Assembly (NCBI GenBank): GCA_021234155.1
Contig: JAJEKV010000028.1
Coordinates: forward strand, 4,364,567 to 4,428,566
Reading direction: 5' to 3'
Length of the DNA: 64,000 nt
Source of the DNA: Isoetes taiwanensis
Lineage: Eukaryota > Streptophyta > Lycopodiopsida > Isoetales > Isoetaceae
A model generated the notes under the pieces. That model searched no databases and had not been told where the DNA came from. It saw nothing but the letters and a program-made list of their open reading frames with translations. Shown one piece after another: positions 11,673-21,334 of the stretch (position 1 is its first letter; the number at the start of each line of letters is the position of its first letter). The position numbers and the translations under genes are program-made.

Positions 11673-12698
11673 TTTAGTGGACCGACTGAGAAGGTTGGTC
11701 CCATTCACTCCTTACAGGGACTGTCCACCTAAGCCTGCACCTGTTGTGTTCCAAACCAATGTCGACGAGTTTTACTGGAAGCTTGACTTGACATCAAAGA
11801 TGGTAGAAGTGTATGGGAGGTAGGCTTTTAAATATTTTTCTATTATATCATTCTTACACTCATTCAGAGTATGTATTAATATGTCTTTTGGATTCGACGT
11901 GTGCAGTACCTTTGCAGCTCTCTTTCATCTGAGCTTAAAAATAAGTTCTTTATGTTCAAACCAGAGAGCTTCCTCAATTTTGTGAGTGCCCTTAAGAACA
12001 GGAGTTCTGCAGATGTCCAGAATACCCACATAAAGGAAGGGATGGATGGCATTGTGCTTGCACGATGTCAATATATTTTTGTCCCGGTTCTGCAAGGGCC
12101 AAATTTTGGTTTGGCAATATTTGTGCTTGCTGGTCCACTCAGAAACGCTCTCCCATGTTTAGTGAGTCCAAGCATACAGATCATGTCTCCTGTCAAAGGC
12201 TACGCAGTGGATGCTAAACTACTCCAAAAGTAAGTATCAATTTCGGTTTCTTTTCAATGATTTACTTATGCTCATGCTGCAACTTCTTATGCTTTGATTA
12301 TTCTCACATTGCAATCTTGCAGGTTTCATAAGCTTGTGATTAATAACATGATGCTGGGATCCAATAGTCTAAGCCATGGCAGAAAGAATTTTGATGCCCC
12401 TGTCCACCATCCCAAAGTGCCTAAAACCGATAACAGCACTCATTGCACATACATTGTGGCTTACATGCACGTATTCATCGATGCCGTGGTTGCTGCACAG
12501 CCAAGCTCCATTTTTGTAAGTAGAACAAAGTATTTTCTTGTGCATTCTTTGTTGATACAGTTTTCTAATACTTGTGAACCATGCAGATGAAATCCAACTG
12601 GTTCACTGATGCCTATGCCAAGTCACAGAGAAATCATCTAATAGAGGCTCTAATTGTCGCAGGCGAGATGAACATACAAAGTGTTGTTCCTACCATGG
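11673..12698 (+). pseudogene. C48/Ulp1-like cysteine-protease domain exons
   Basis: Four exons (11673-11819, 11907-12229, 12323-12515, 12587-12698) encode a region resembling SUMO-protease-like domains common in plant transposons. The second contains YIFVPVLQGPNFGLAIFVL, aligning with the family's FIPV...HWxLxV block. The third contains STHCTYIVAYMHVF, aligning with the DCGxYVLKYM block that holds the catalytic Cys. The catalytic His is replaced: GPNFGL where GPHWGL is expected. If the alignment is right, the domain is probably inactive as a protease. Exon borders are all canonical. The family match is by motif only. Confidence 0.5.
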
Positions 12699-12906
12699 GT
12701 AGATAGTCTCTTGGCCATATGAGTTACAGTTTATTATGAGCCATGCTCATTTTTCTTTGTATTCAACAATTAATGGAAATATGACTTTCTTATGTCACTT
12801 GTACCTGTGCAAACATTAACTGTGTAATAACATGTATTTCACTGTAATATGTTCACTGTATTATATTTCTTTCACTCTACTCTCAAGTGTTTTGTTGCTG
12901 ACATAG

Positions 12907-13442
12907 GTGAATCATCTGAGTCAATCAGGAAGCTCATTGTATTTGACTTGAATTCTGTGTTGGGCAAGAGCGTGCACAAGAGTGAAGTTGCTAACTCAAG
13001 ATACCAGAAGATTCAAAAAGATGAGATGAGATTTGATTTAGGAAACAGGATATTTTACTGTAGGCCAGGTCTATCATCACTGTTAGCATTTGTTAGAGAG
13101 CATTTTGATATTGCCATTTGGTCATCACTCACATCAAAGAATCTGCAGCCAGTTGTGGACCATATCTGCAATGTCTTTGGCCTAAAATTGAAGTTTATTT
13201 ACAGTCAGGAGCATTGTTGGTCTCTTCCACACAAACATCCCACTGAACCAGACAAAGGATTGTTTGTGAAACCATTAGCTGTAGTGTGGAAAGAGTATCC
13301 TCAGTACTATGGCAATACAATCTTAATCGATGACGAAAGATACAAGGCAACTCTGAATCCTGCAGGAAGCTTCATATGTCCTTTCTCTTGGACATCAGTT
13401 CTACAGGGCGACAGGTTGCTTGTCATGGAACTCATTCCCTAG
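12907..13442 (+). CDS. FCP1/NIF-like (HAD) domain, 3' exon of accessory gene
   Basis: An open 178-codon exon follows the acceptor GACATAG. KLIVFDLNSVLG occupies motif I of the FCP1/SCP phosphatase family, where catalytic enzymes have DLDETL. The nucleophile Asp is kept, but the second Asp is Asn and the Thr is Val. FYCRPGLSSLLAFVREHFDIAIWSS matches the (R)PG...F.........WT/S block. ILIDDERYKATLNP is the C-terminal DD motif. Plant FCP1-homology proteins with DLNG-type motif I exist, so the Asn may be ancestral, but activity is doubtful. The exon ends in TAG at 13440-13442. In the cell, FCP1-type domains act on RNA polymerase II CTD phosphates or bind phospho-peptides. Confidence 0.75.
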
Positions 13443-13911
13443 CTTAATGGTTTAAAAGTTGCTGCAGATGCTACAAGTTGTGAAAGAGCACCCAATGAGT
13501 AATGCAGCAGATGGAATATCGGAGCAGGTTGAAGGCATTTTGCTGGCTAACTATGGCAATTGGCTGCTCTGCTCTCTAAGTTCAGTTAGTACGTGGAGCA
13601 GGGAATGTAGAAATTGCCAAACTGTTATTGGCCTCTCAAATGGCCTATTGTTGGTACAGACTTTAACTGATGTACATATTTTTCAGATGTAAATATATGA
13701 CAGTTTTTTTGTTATTCAAAGTGCACATGAGTATTCTATTTTGGTATAAGTTTTTCTCTTCTTTCATATTTGGTATAAGTTTCGGTGTCTACACATATTT
13801 AAGTGATCTTAATTTGCTTTGTACATGAAGGGACTAATGTGCAAAAGTCTATTAAATTGTTAAGGGAAAGAATTCTGTTGCGTCCGGATGCTCAAACCAA
13901 CACGGAAAGCT

Positions 13912-14234
13912 GCAAGTAATCCTCGCTGCCGGATATCGCTCTTCCTGGAATTTGGGAAAAGGTTGACAATGTAGAAGATAAGGGAGAACTAGATCAAATG
14001 AAAATTCTGTTGGCAGCAAATCATTTGGTGCATAACCCTTGGGGACAACCAATTGTAGTGGATGAGGAACGAATAGAATGGGGTAGATTGCCAATGGCAC
14101 GTGCAGTTGAAACAGCATGGACTACTGCTTTGGAGAGCACTTCTATAGCCAACTGGAAGAAAGGAAAGCATGATGCAATAGTCATTAGATATAAGCCTCC
14201 TGAGGACATTTTGAAAGTACACCATGAACCATGA
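13912..14234 (+). CDS. Unrecognised ORF downstream of the FCP1 exon
   Basis: A plus-strand open frame reads LPDIALPGIWEKVDNVEDKG, then from ATG at 13998 MKILLAANHLVHNPWGQPIV and WKKGKHDAIVIRYKPPEDIL to a TGA at 14234. It lies between the FCP1 exon and the end of the opposite-strand transposase gene. It may be an extra 3' exon of the accessory gene (if the stop at 13442 is a lesion or alternative end) or a separate small gene. No family is recognised. The overlapping minus-strand frames look like shadows. Confidence 0.4.
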
Positions 14235-14403
14235 ACCCGTAGTGTAAATATGTTGTATTTATTTGTACAATATGAATATGTAGAGCATTTTTCCATGAAA
14301 ATCTATTCATGTCTTATCTTCAGATTGATAAAATGATATTAAATGCTTATGCAATAAACTTTATTCAATTCTGATCAAATTTGGATATACAAGTTATTTC
14401 AAA

Positions 14404-14456
14404 GATGTACGCTGATGTACAACAGATGTACATTGATGTATGTAAATGTATGTTCA
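14404..14456. repeat. Small TGTACA cluster at the 3' ends of the convergent genes
   Basis: GATGTACGCTGATGTACAAC and further GATGTACAT variants lie immediately downstream of the transposase stop (minus strand). It is the same motif as in the two introns. Confidence 0.5.
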
Positions 14457-14472
14457 CATCTCCAAATCTGAG

Positions 14473-17291
14473 TTAGTCCATGACATCTACAATTGTTGGA
14501 AGTTGTGATAGCAATGACTCATGAACTTCATCGGGCAAACGAAATGCTGTGGTTGCCCCCCTCAGCCTGTGAGTTACTTTATTGAATGGAATTCTAACCC
14601 CAATCACGGATTCAGCAGGTACCAAAACATTCTTACTAGGAAGCAATTTATACTTGTTGTAGCAGCCTAGAATTAGTTCATAGTATTGCCCTTCAATGCC
14701 ACTAGTATCAGTAGCGTACTCATTTCCATAGTCATCAACCGAATCTTCTTCCAATGCATGTTTTTCCCTTGTACATACTAGAACATAGTATGGAACACTT
14801 TCTACATTGTCTGGTGCTGCAAATGATACAAAACCATCAGAAACTCCTACAATGTCATCTAAACCAGGCTCGTCTTCTGCATACAACACATCCACATCAT
14901 TTTCAGCTTTCCCACGAGAGGCAACATGATCTGTGGGCTCCAAACTTTTCAGGGACCGTTCACCACAATCTTGTATCTTCTTACAATTCAGCCAATCGAA
15001 GATCATGCAAGCATCACAGAAACACGAGAGTGGTCTGCAAAGCAACTTCGTTGGGTCATTTGGGTTTATGGTTGAGACGGAATGTATTTGCTGAGTACCA
15101 TGTAAAGTCCTGCAATTAAATGCTTGCTGCCTGTCGACATTAGTTTTTCCAACCTTCCCAAATATCCTTTCACACTCCGATTCCTTGGTCCTAACTGCAC
15201 AAGCTGTTGCTGCACCTGTCACTGGCATGCCATTTTGTTTTCTTTGCTCGCTCTCAAGCCATAACTTGGCTATACCAGCCTCTCCATCATGTGTGCCTTT
15301 CCCATGGCCAAATCCAAAGAAATTCCATATCACTTGAATTTTGTTTTCAACATGGTATCTGCAGATTTTATACCATGCCCTTGAAGACTTGAATTGAGAT
15401 GCACAACCATCCGACCACATATATTGAAGGTTTATGTCACTGCCTCTATTATTCTTAAGCCATGCCAAATGTAATTTAATAAAAGCATGATGTACAAAAT
15501 GAGTGTTATGTTTTCTGTCATCTGAAACAAAGAAATGCACTGCTTTTTTAAGCTTGCCTTCATTTTTCATCATTGAAATATGGACCAAAATCGTAATCTG
15601 ATCAGGATTCCAATGCTCTGATTGCACTTCTATCCTTGGCTTCAATGTGTAGTTCTCTGCAAAGTCAACAGCAGACAACACACTCTTATTAGGGAGTTTC
15701 TCAATACATCTTTTGAAGTGTTTGCTCTGCCAGTGTGCAGTAAAATTATGATTTGTAAACTTAGCAAGCTAATTTTTCTTGTTCTTTAACAAGACAGATG
15801 CCTTGTCATGCTGTGCAACTAATCTAAGCCTCCTGGATGTACCTTTCTTGGAAGGCTCATTGACATAAGCATATACTTGCCAATCGACATCCTGCATGAA
15901 TGCTCCATCTTCCTCTTTTGGACAAATGTCTATCTTCTTCACTCCACATTCCTCACATTCACCCTTGATGCATTTTAATTTATGTCATTCATCTGTCACA
16001 TATTTCTCACAAACTGTTGACCTCCACAAGATGCTGACATTATCAAAAAGTCTTCTTATTTGCTTGACACACTCCATTGTTTTCTTGGGATGCACAAACA
16101 CTGCAGCAGCAAGTGCAATTAACATGTAGAGCCCTTCTCATATCATTGAAGGCCTTTCTGTACAGATCTGCTTGTTCATGTTTGACACAACAGCATGTGT
16201 TCCTCTCTTTCAATTTCTTTATGCACTCAGGTTTCAGATACTCAAACTGTCGAAGGCGAATCTTGGTGTCAGGATTCTGGTATACAAAATGCTGATAAAG
16301 CTCAGACTGCAACAGCACAAGTATTAGACCATGTTAGCAATTTGTTATAAGCAAGCATATGCATCCAAAGTACTAATCAGTACATTTGTACATTTGTAGT
16401 ACATTTGTACATCTGATGTACATTTAACGAATTTTGGAGATGTACATATAGTGTGCATGTACATAACTGTACATGGAATGTACATAACTTAAAGCTTCTT
16501 GGCTTTACCTGAAAGTACATTTAAGTATAAAGGGATGTAAATCTAATAGGTAGGTACATGTTAAATTAAGGTGCATGTACATGTACATGTACATGTAAAT
16601 GGATTCACATCTAAAACGTAGCTAATGGCACATCACTGCAAGATTTCTGCTGCCATGTAAACAATGTAACAAACAAGGACATGCAATACATGTCATGACA
16701 ACCATGTGCATTCATTAAGAGGTGAAACTTTGGTGAAACTTTGGTATTATCAAGCCAAAATTCATGAACCTGACGCTTGATTGAGTAATCGATTCTATTC
16801 GATCTTGGTCTTCTCCCTGCCAAAGCCCACATGTTTGCTCCACTTAATGACATTATCTTCCTTCTTGCTGCAGCTTTGGATAAATTTTTTGGTTGTATCT
16901 TTAGTAATTTTGAAGAAACAGTCTTGTTTATATCGCCTTTTTTTCCAACAATCATTGATAACAGCGAATGTTTTGCAGCCAACTTGTCTTTGCTATTAGC
17001 AGACTTTACGTCTTGAAGCCCATCTTTCAAGTTCTCGATCATTGATTTCATAACAATAACTTCAGAAGGATTTCCAATCACAGGTTCGAAAAAAGAAAAA
17101 AGCCTGTCATCCTGCAACAAACGAGCACCAAGAACTACTCTTTGATCTAGACGAAGCGGTTGCAAACAGCTGAGAATGCAATCCACCGACCTATCAACAC
17201 GCTGTTTTATTTGTTTTGTGGCGTAACACAGCCCAATATCAGAATACCTGCGTTTAGAACCAGCAATTGCAATGGAGTTCTCGCCCTCCAT
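14473..17291 (-). pseudogene. DDE-type transposase of the 9-kb element (superfamily unassigned)
   Basis: Transcribed leftwards. The first exon starts at ATG 17291 (MEGENSIAIAGSKRRYSDIG) and holds an Arg/Lys-rich helical part. The second follows acceptor GTTGCAG at about 16316 (SELYQHFVYQNPDTKIRLRQ) with Cys clusters (NTCCCVKH, CIKGECEECG). The catalytic part, 15681-14473, shows AVDFAENYTLKPRIEVQSEHW, YMWSDGCASQFKS and GHGKGTHDGEAGIAKLW. This Asp...Asp...Glu layout (DFAENY, SDGxxxQFK, HGKGxxDGxxG) is one I associate with cut-and-paste transposases common in aquatic animals. Lesions are a frameshift near 16045, a TGA at 15987-15985 and a TAG at 15771-15769. The C-terminal 402-codon segment is open. 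The intron at about 16340-16610 is packed with TGTACA. Confidence 0.65.
16375..16605. repeat. Dense TGTACA palindrome array in the transposase intron
   Basis: At least ten TGTACA hexamers occur in about 230 bases, including an uninterrupted (GTACAT) run near 16575-16595. TGTACA is self-complementary, so sites read the same on both strands. The array sits between two exons of the transposase gene. Confidence 0.7.
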
Positions 17292-17567
17292 CTGCAAAAA
17301 TGAAATTGATTGAAATTCCAATCTTTCTTGCGGGATTCTTGTTTGGTTAACGTTCTGGGAAGGGGGAAATTTTGAAAAGGGAGGGACGGATTCATTTAAA
17401 CTGAGTTCGATTCGGTGCGCCAAGAATTCCGGCGGTGGGTTGTCAGGGGATGTTCTCGCAATCATTGCGGACCTGCTACAAAAAGACAAATCGGGGTATT
17501 ACGCTGTACACCCAAAATGTAGTCCGAAAAAGCACGAATTCATCCTTCAATTCAGTACGATGTACAT

Positions 17568-17593
17568 ACACCCTTTCATGCTTTTACCCTGCA
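17568..17593 (-). repeat. Right terminal inverted repeat
   Basis: 26 bases, exact reverse complement of 8641-8666. It is followed directly by GG, giving a CCTGCAGG palindrome at the border. Confidence 0.8.
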
Positions 17594-18166
17594 GGTTTTT
17601 ACACCACTTCCGTCTAATTTTTGCAGGCTCTCATTGCTTTGCAGGTATGGTTGCATGCAAAGGATTATTTCCATTGTAAGGTTCACTTTGCTGGCATATC
17701 TACAAATTTGGGATTCGCAGAAAGAGGACAAAGTACTCCAATCCATCTTAAAAGCTCTCCTTCGCATGTAGGGGATTATTTGCTTTGCAAGCTTCAATTT
17801 GCTACTGGATCTGTATATTAAGGCTTTGCAAAAAGAGCACAGAGTATTCCAATCGGTGTAAAAACTCCCCTTCGAATGCATGGGATTATTTGCATTGTAA
17901 GCTAATTTGTCGTCGGATCTGTTCAATGGGAGTTTACAGAAATAGCACAGAGTATTCCAATCAATCTTAAAGCTTCCTTTGCCAATTTTTGGTTGCATAG
18001 CATCAATCACAACCATTTTTTGTTGTTCCATTTGCAACAAATCTACAGCAACTTTAAATTGATGTACAGCACGAATGTTTATTGGATTATGGCTTATGAA
18101 GGTAAGGAAAACAAGCAGTTTTAGCAAGTAGTGGTTTTGTTGTGTGGTTTTGTAAAACCATGCCAA
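17576..18166 (-). CDS. ORF with three 36/37-residue Cys-containing repeats
   Basis: A 196-codon minus-strand frame contains three tandem copies of a unit with the core DWNTLCxFCK: KIDWNTLCYFCKLPLNRS, YTDWNTLCSFCKALIYRSS and KMDWSTLSSFCESQICRYA. The repeat marks are at 17732, 17843 and 17951, spaced 111 and 108 bases. Both are multiples of three, so a 3-base indel kept the frame. The unit length is near that of PPR repeats, but the fit is weak. The N-terminus (MAWFYKTTQQNH) is hydrophobic (LLKLLVFLTFI). It overlaps the right end of the transposon by a few bases. A noncoding minisatellite is the main alternative. Confidence 0.35.
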   Translation of the reverse strand: MAWFYKTTQQNHYLLKLLVFLTFISHNPINIRAVHQFKVAVDLLQMEQQKMVVIDAMQPKIGKGSFKIDWNTLCYFCKLPLNRSDDKLAYNANNPMHSKGSFYTDWNTLCSFCKALIYRSSSKLKLAKQIIPYMRRRAFKMDWSTLSSFCESQICRYASKVNLTMEIILCMQPYLQSNESLQKLDGSGVKTCRVKA

Positions 18167-18546
18167 GTGTGATTTAACACTGCCTACGCTTTTAACAATT
18201 ATCTCTTTTATAGTGTTTTAGAGGACGGCTCCATATTGAAGATGGTTAAAAGACATGGTTAAAAGACTGCCAATTGGAGTATTTTATATTTTATTTATTT
18301 TAATATTTGCTTGATTTCGTTAAGGAAGTAGTTATTTTCCTTGTGATGTCAATAAAGAATTTGTTGTTTGAAGTATATTTACTGATATAATGCTATACGA
18401 TCTGTTGATGCTAATTTCAAGAAAACAAGTCAATTTTTGCCTTATTTAAGTTAAATGCAAAAGAAAAGCCAAGTATGCAACATACACTACAGTTTTGTAA
18501 ATGAAAAAAAAGAACTGAAAACCACTAGATTTGCTAAAAATAATGA

Positions 18547-19496
18547 TTATTTGGCGCGATTTTGGAATAGACATAATCCCAAAATAAATGCATGATGGTT
18601 ACATGGCTTATTTCTCAGGATCGTCCATTTGGCCAAGGAGAACCAGCATGTGTTCACCTCAGCTCCAGGATTTACAGGGCTTTCAAATCTTACCCGATCT
18701 CCCTCAGCCATCGTCACGTTGCAGTGAACCATGTCATGCTCACCTTTTGCATGCTAGATCTGATCAGAGATCTCGGGTGTGACCACAATCCTGAGATCGC
18801 CGCAGTGGAGATTCCCTCCCGATTAACAAGGCAGTTCTTCAATGTAAAGGAGCCAAGCTCCTCTGTCTGCTGGGAGGCATCCGAATAACGGCGCAGCTCT
18901 TCTTCAAAGGAGAGGGTGTGCTGCGGGACTCTTGTTATGCCTTGGCCACGCCTCCATTGCCCTTCCATTATGCTGCAGACCAAGAGGACATGAATTAGAT
19001 AAACTATATACTACAACCAGAGGCACTTGGAATAGAATACATTACCCTTGAGCTCGGAGCTGAACTGATGCAGGAATGCAGACGAGCTGCATTCCTGCAA
19101 ACTTCAGCAGGCCGGAACGAGCTGTAAACTTCAAAAGGGATGCCACTCACCTTTTATAGCCCGAAATGGCATGATGGGGCCTCTGCCCAATTGTGCGAGG
19201 TACTCGAATCCATGAGCCTCCCTGCGGAGAAGTGCTGCTTGGGGGTAGATCGATCGTCTTGGAGGAGAGGATTTTTTGGCAAAAGCGGGCAAAGGGGCCA
19301 GAAATGGTAGCGAATGATGGTCCCTGTACCAGCGTTCAGTGGACCATTGGGCCATGATGGCCATTTGGGCAATGCGACTGCGATATTTACGTGAGGCCGT
19401 CGGCCAAGCTACCACCGCGATGCCAGGCCATGAGGGGACGTGAGGCGGAACCTTGTGTGGGGGACGAGGTCTATCTAGTAGCGAAGGCTGGATCAT
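18547..19496 (-). other. GC-rich segment, possible unidentified spliced gene
   Basis: This stretch is GC-richer than its neighbours. On the minus strand it holds a strong donor (CTATAAAAG|GTGAGTGG, near 19157) and a strong acceptor (TTGGTCTGCAG, near 18973). These suggest an exon ending MPFRAIK and a second beginning IMEGQWRRGQGITRVP. Open frames exist on both strands (plus 18592-18888; minus 18983-18714 and 18732-18547), and I cannot tell which is translated. No known domain is seen. Confidence 0.3.
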
Positions 19497-19499
19497 AAT

Positions 19500-20840
19500 T
19501 GCACGAAACCTGGCGACCTAGTTAGTGACAGGAGGGCTTTGGGGGGCACGAAAGTAGGCTCCAGACATGGCTAACAAGCAACATGTGTGGCAATGGGGGC
19601 ATTTACACCCCCTGACTTTGAAGCCACATAACTTTTTACCCCTAGATTTTTTAAGGGCAATTTTTTGACAAGCATATGGCATATCTGATTAGGTATCCAA
19701 TGACGCGTTGGTTGAACCATTAACGTGTTCACGCCTCTTAAGTTCGCGGAACATGGCGTCCCCACCCTACATTGCGTCCCCACCCTACATACCATGCTTA
19801 AGTGCATGTTTTCTTCGTTTTAATAGAATCTTATGAAGGTTAGCCTTTACATTTTATAAGCAAATTGAGATTGAGCTTACTTATTCTAGATTTGATATAG
19901 ATTGTCTCTTCCAGCATATCACAATTAAGCGCATGCTTTTATTTAAATGCATCAATATAACCCTGGTTGACTTAAATGATGTAGAAGTTGACTTCCAACC
20001 TAAAGAAGCAATAAATATTCAAATCTCAACTACTGAAAGACACGTGGTGAAAAGGACGTGTGGACACAAATATGGCTATAAAAGGCTACTTAAATAAACA
20101 CCATTTAATACAAGTGATATCTTCTTGGAGATACGTGAACTGAGAACTGTTTATGTATCCACTCAAAAGGTCTCTTTTAACAGCTAATATGTTCTTGAGA
20201 TTTACAAAAGTCTGTCTTATCTGACAGGACCGTACGAGGGTTTTTTTTAACAATGTGGTGGAGAAAAAGGACCTGTCTCTTTTTTTTTCATGTGTACCAT
20301 AAACGTGGAACAAAGTTTGAGTCAAAAGGTTACAGTTAGCAAAATGATTTACAGCGTCTCAAAGTCATACTATTGTCTCAAAAGTCTTGTACACGATTGT
20401 CTTACATTTTTGACTAGTTTAATGGGAAGTTGGAACCAATATATCAACAATTAGTGTGAAGATGGTCAAAAGGGAACAAGAAAAAGCAGGGAGCATTATT
20501 TACTCAACCTTTCTGTACATTTTGCTATTCAGTGTAGCCTTCAGACATTCCTTTTGAAGACTATCAAGACTGTAGTTAAATTCTTCACCCATATTATATG
20601 TTACCACAATGTACTATTGTGTCTCTCAAATGGCAAGCAGCATTCAAACTGCTTTTGCCTGCTTTCCATACATAAAATAATATGTAGCTGTTTAATTCCT
20701 GCGGCGCGCACCCTGATAAGAAGGAATTTGAAACTTGCAAGAGTGCTTTAACTCTGTTTATGAAGAAAAGGGAAAGAAGAGTGCTAGGTATCAACTTTGT
20801 TGTAAAAACTGGCGTTGTAGTTTGCCTTCTTTGAATTGCT
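19500..20840. other. Unassigned intergenic stretch
   Basis: No gene was recognised. A 22-base direct repeat (GCGTCCCCACCCTACAT twice) lies near 19750-19790. The short ORFs here lack motifs. Confidence 0.4.
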
Positions 20841-20850
20841 TTGTTTGATG

Positions 20851-21334
20851 CTATGGAATTCTGGAATGCCTTGGCGGATACCGCCTGTCATATCCTGCAT
20901 ATATGTAGTCTATTTGATTCTGTAGCTCTGTAATTTCTTCATGCTCAGACAGGTTATGAGCCTGAGACTGAGATTGTTGGTGATGGATATGTCCATGCTT
21001 AGTCTGGTTAACTCTATATTGTGCTTCTGTTGTACAAAAAAAAGAAAAAAAGTAAGGAAAAAAAAAAGCATGGGTGAGTCAGATCATTCAAACATAGAAA
21101 AAACAACATTTAAGCTATAAAGAGCTGCCAAGACATAAAAACACATGAATTGCTTAACTTAGAGGAGAGAAAAGAAAAAACCCAGATAAGAAATCCAAAA
21201 GAGAAGGCAGTTAAAACAATGATAACTGTATTACCTTTAGAAAACCTAACAGCAACTGATCTTGGTTCAACGAACAGAGACTGGATGAGGAGAAACAGAG
21301 CGAAAAGGATAATGATAAATCTGCGGCTCATCAT
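20851..21334 (-). CDS. Two-exon secreted peptide precursor (91 aa)
   Basis: Exon 1 (21334-21235) starts MMSRRFIIILFALFLLIQS, a clear signal peptide, followed by EPRSVAVRFSK. It ends at AAAG|GTAATA. The intron (21234-21027, 208 bases) has a long pyrimidine tract and the acceptor ACAACAG. Exon 2 (21026-20851) continues in frame and ends with TAG. The mature region is hydrophilic, His/Gln-rich (HGHIHHQQSQSQAHN), then acidic, and closes with DYIYAGYDRRYPPRHSRIP. The length, signal peptide, two-exon layout and Asp-Tyr motif near the C-terminus are those of plant tyrosine-sulfated peptide hormones. DYIYAG resembles phytosulfokine's DYIYTQ, and DY...PPRH resembles RGF/GLV peptides, but neither consensus is met. 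There are no Cys residues in the mature part. The product is probably secreted and processed; the receptor is unknown. Confidence 0.7.

Larger units (their letters stand above)
8875..13442 (+). pseudogene. Multi-exon accessory gene: coiled coil, RING-like, C48-like and FCP1-like domains
   Basis: The likely start is ATG at 8875 (MAPKYVPQLSAC). The 5' exon is damaged by two stops (about 9064 and 9118) and frameshifts near 9330 and 9560. Downstream exons with good GT-AG borders can be followed: about 10709-11360 (one in-frame TAG near 10915), 11440-11598, 11673-11819, 11907-12229, 12323-12515, 12587-12698 and 12907-13442. The frame joins cleanly across the last intron (VVPTM then GESSESIRK). Domain order is coiled coil, Cys-rich RING-like finger, Ser/Ala/Glu-rich linker with basic patches, C48/Ulp1-like region, FCP1-like region. 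The gene lies inside the TIR element and converges on the transposase gene, so it is part of the transposon or was captured by it. I know of no named gene with this architecture. Confidence 0.6.
8641..17593. mobile_element. DNA transposon with 26-bp TIRs and two convergent genes
   Basis: A perfect 26-bp inverted repeat bounds 8953 bp. The left copy (8641-8666) starts TGCAGGGTAAAAG and ends AAAGGGTGT; the right copy (17568-17593) is its exact reverse complement. Inside, a plus-strand gene starts about 230 bases from the left end and a minus-strand DDE-type transposase gene starts about 300 bases from the right end, so they converge. TGTACA palindromes cluster in the noncoding spaces. No clear target-site duplication is visible: flanks are CCAAGTGTTG on the left and GGTTTTTACA on the right. 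Both genes carry stops and frameshifts, so this copy is non-autonomous or dead. I could not assign the superfamily. Confidence 0.75.

Noticed and set aside
14754-15392. Plus-strand ORFs opposite the transposase
   Set aside because: Shadows of the minus-strand DDE frame, which has recognisable motifs.
17576-18166. PPR protein assignment for the triple-repeat ORF
   Set aside because: Repeat length is close to 35, but the Cys positions and the missing helix pattern do not fit the PPR consensus, so it is left as unknown.
20851-21334. Naming the peptide gene PSK or RGF
   Set aside because: DYIYAG lacks the TQ of PSK, and the DY-to-PP spacing is longer than in RGF/GLV. Resemblance is not enough for a gene symbol.
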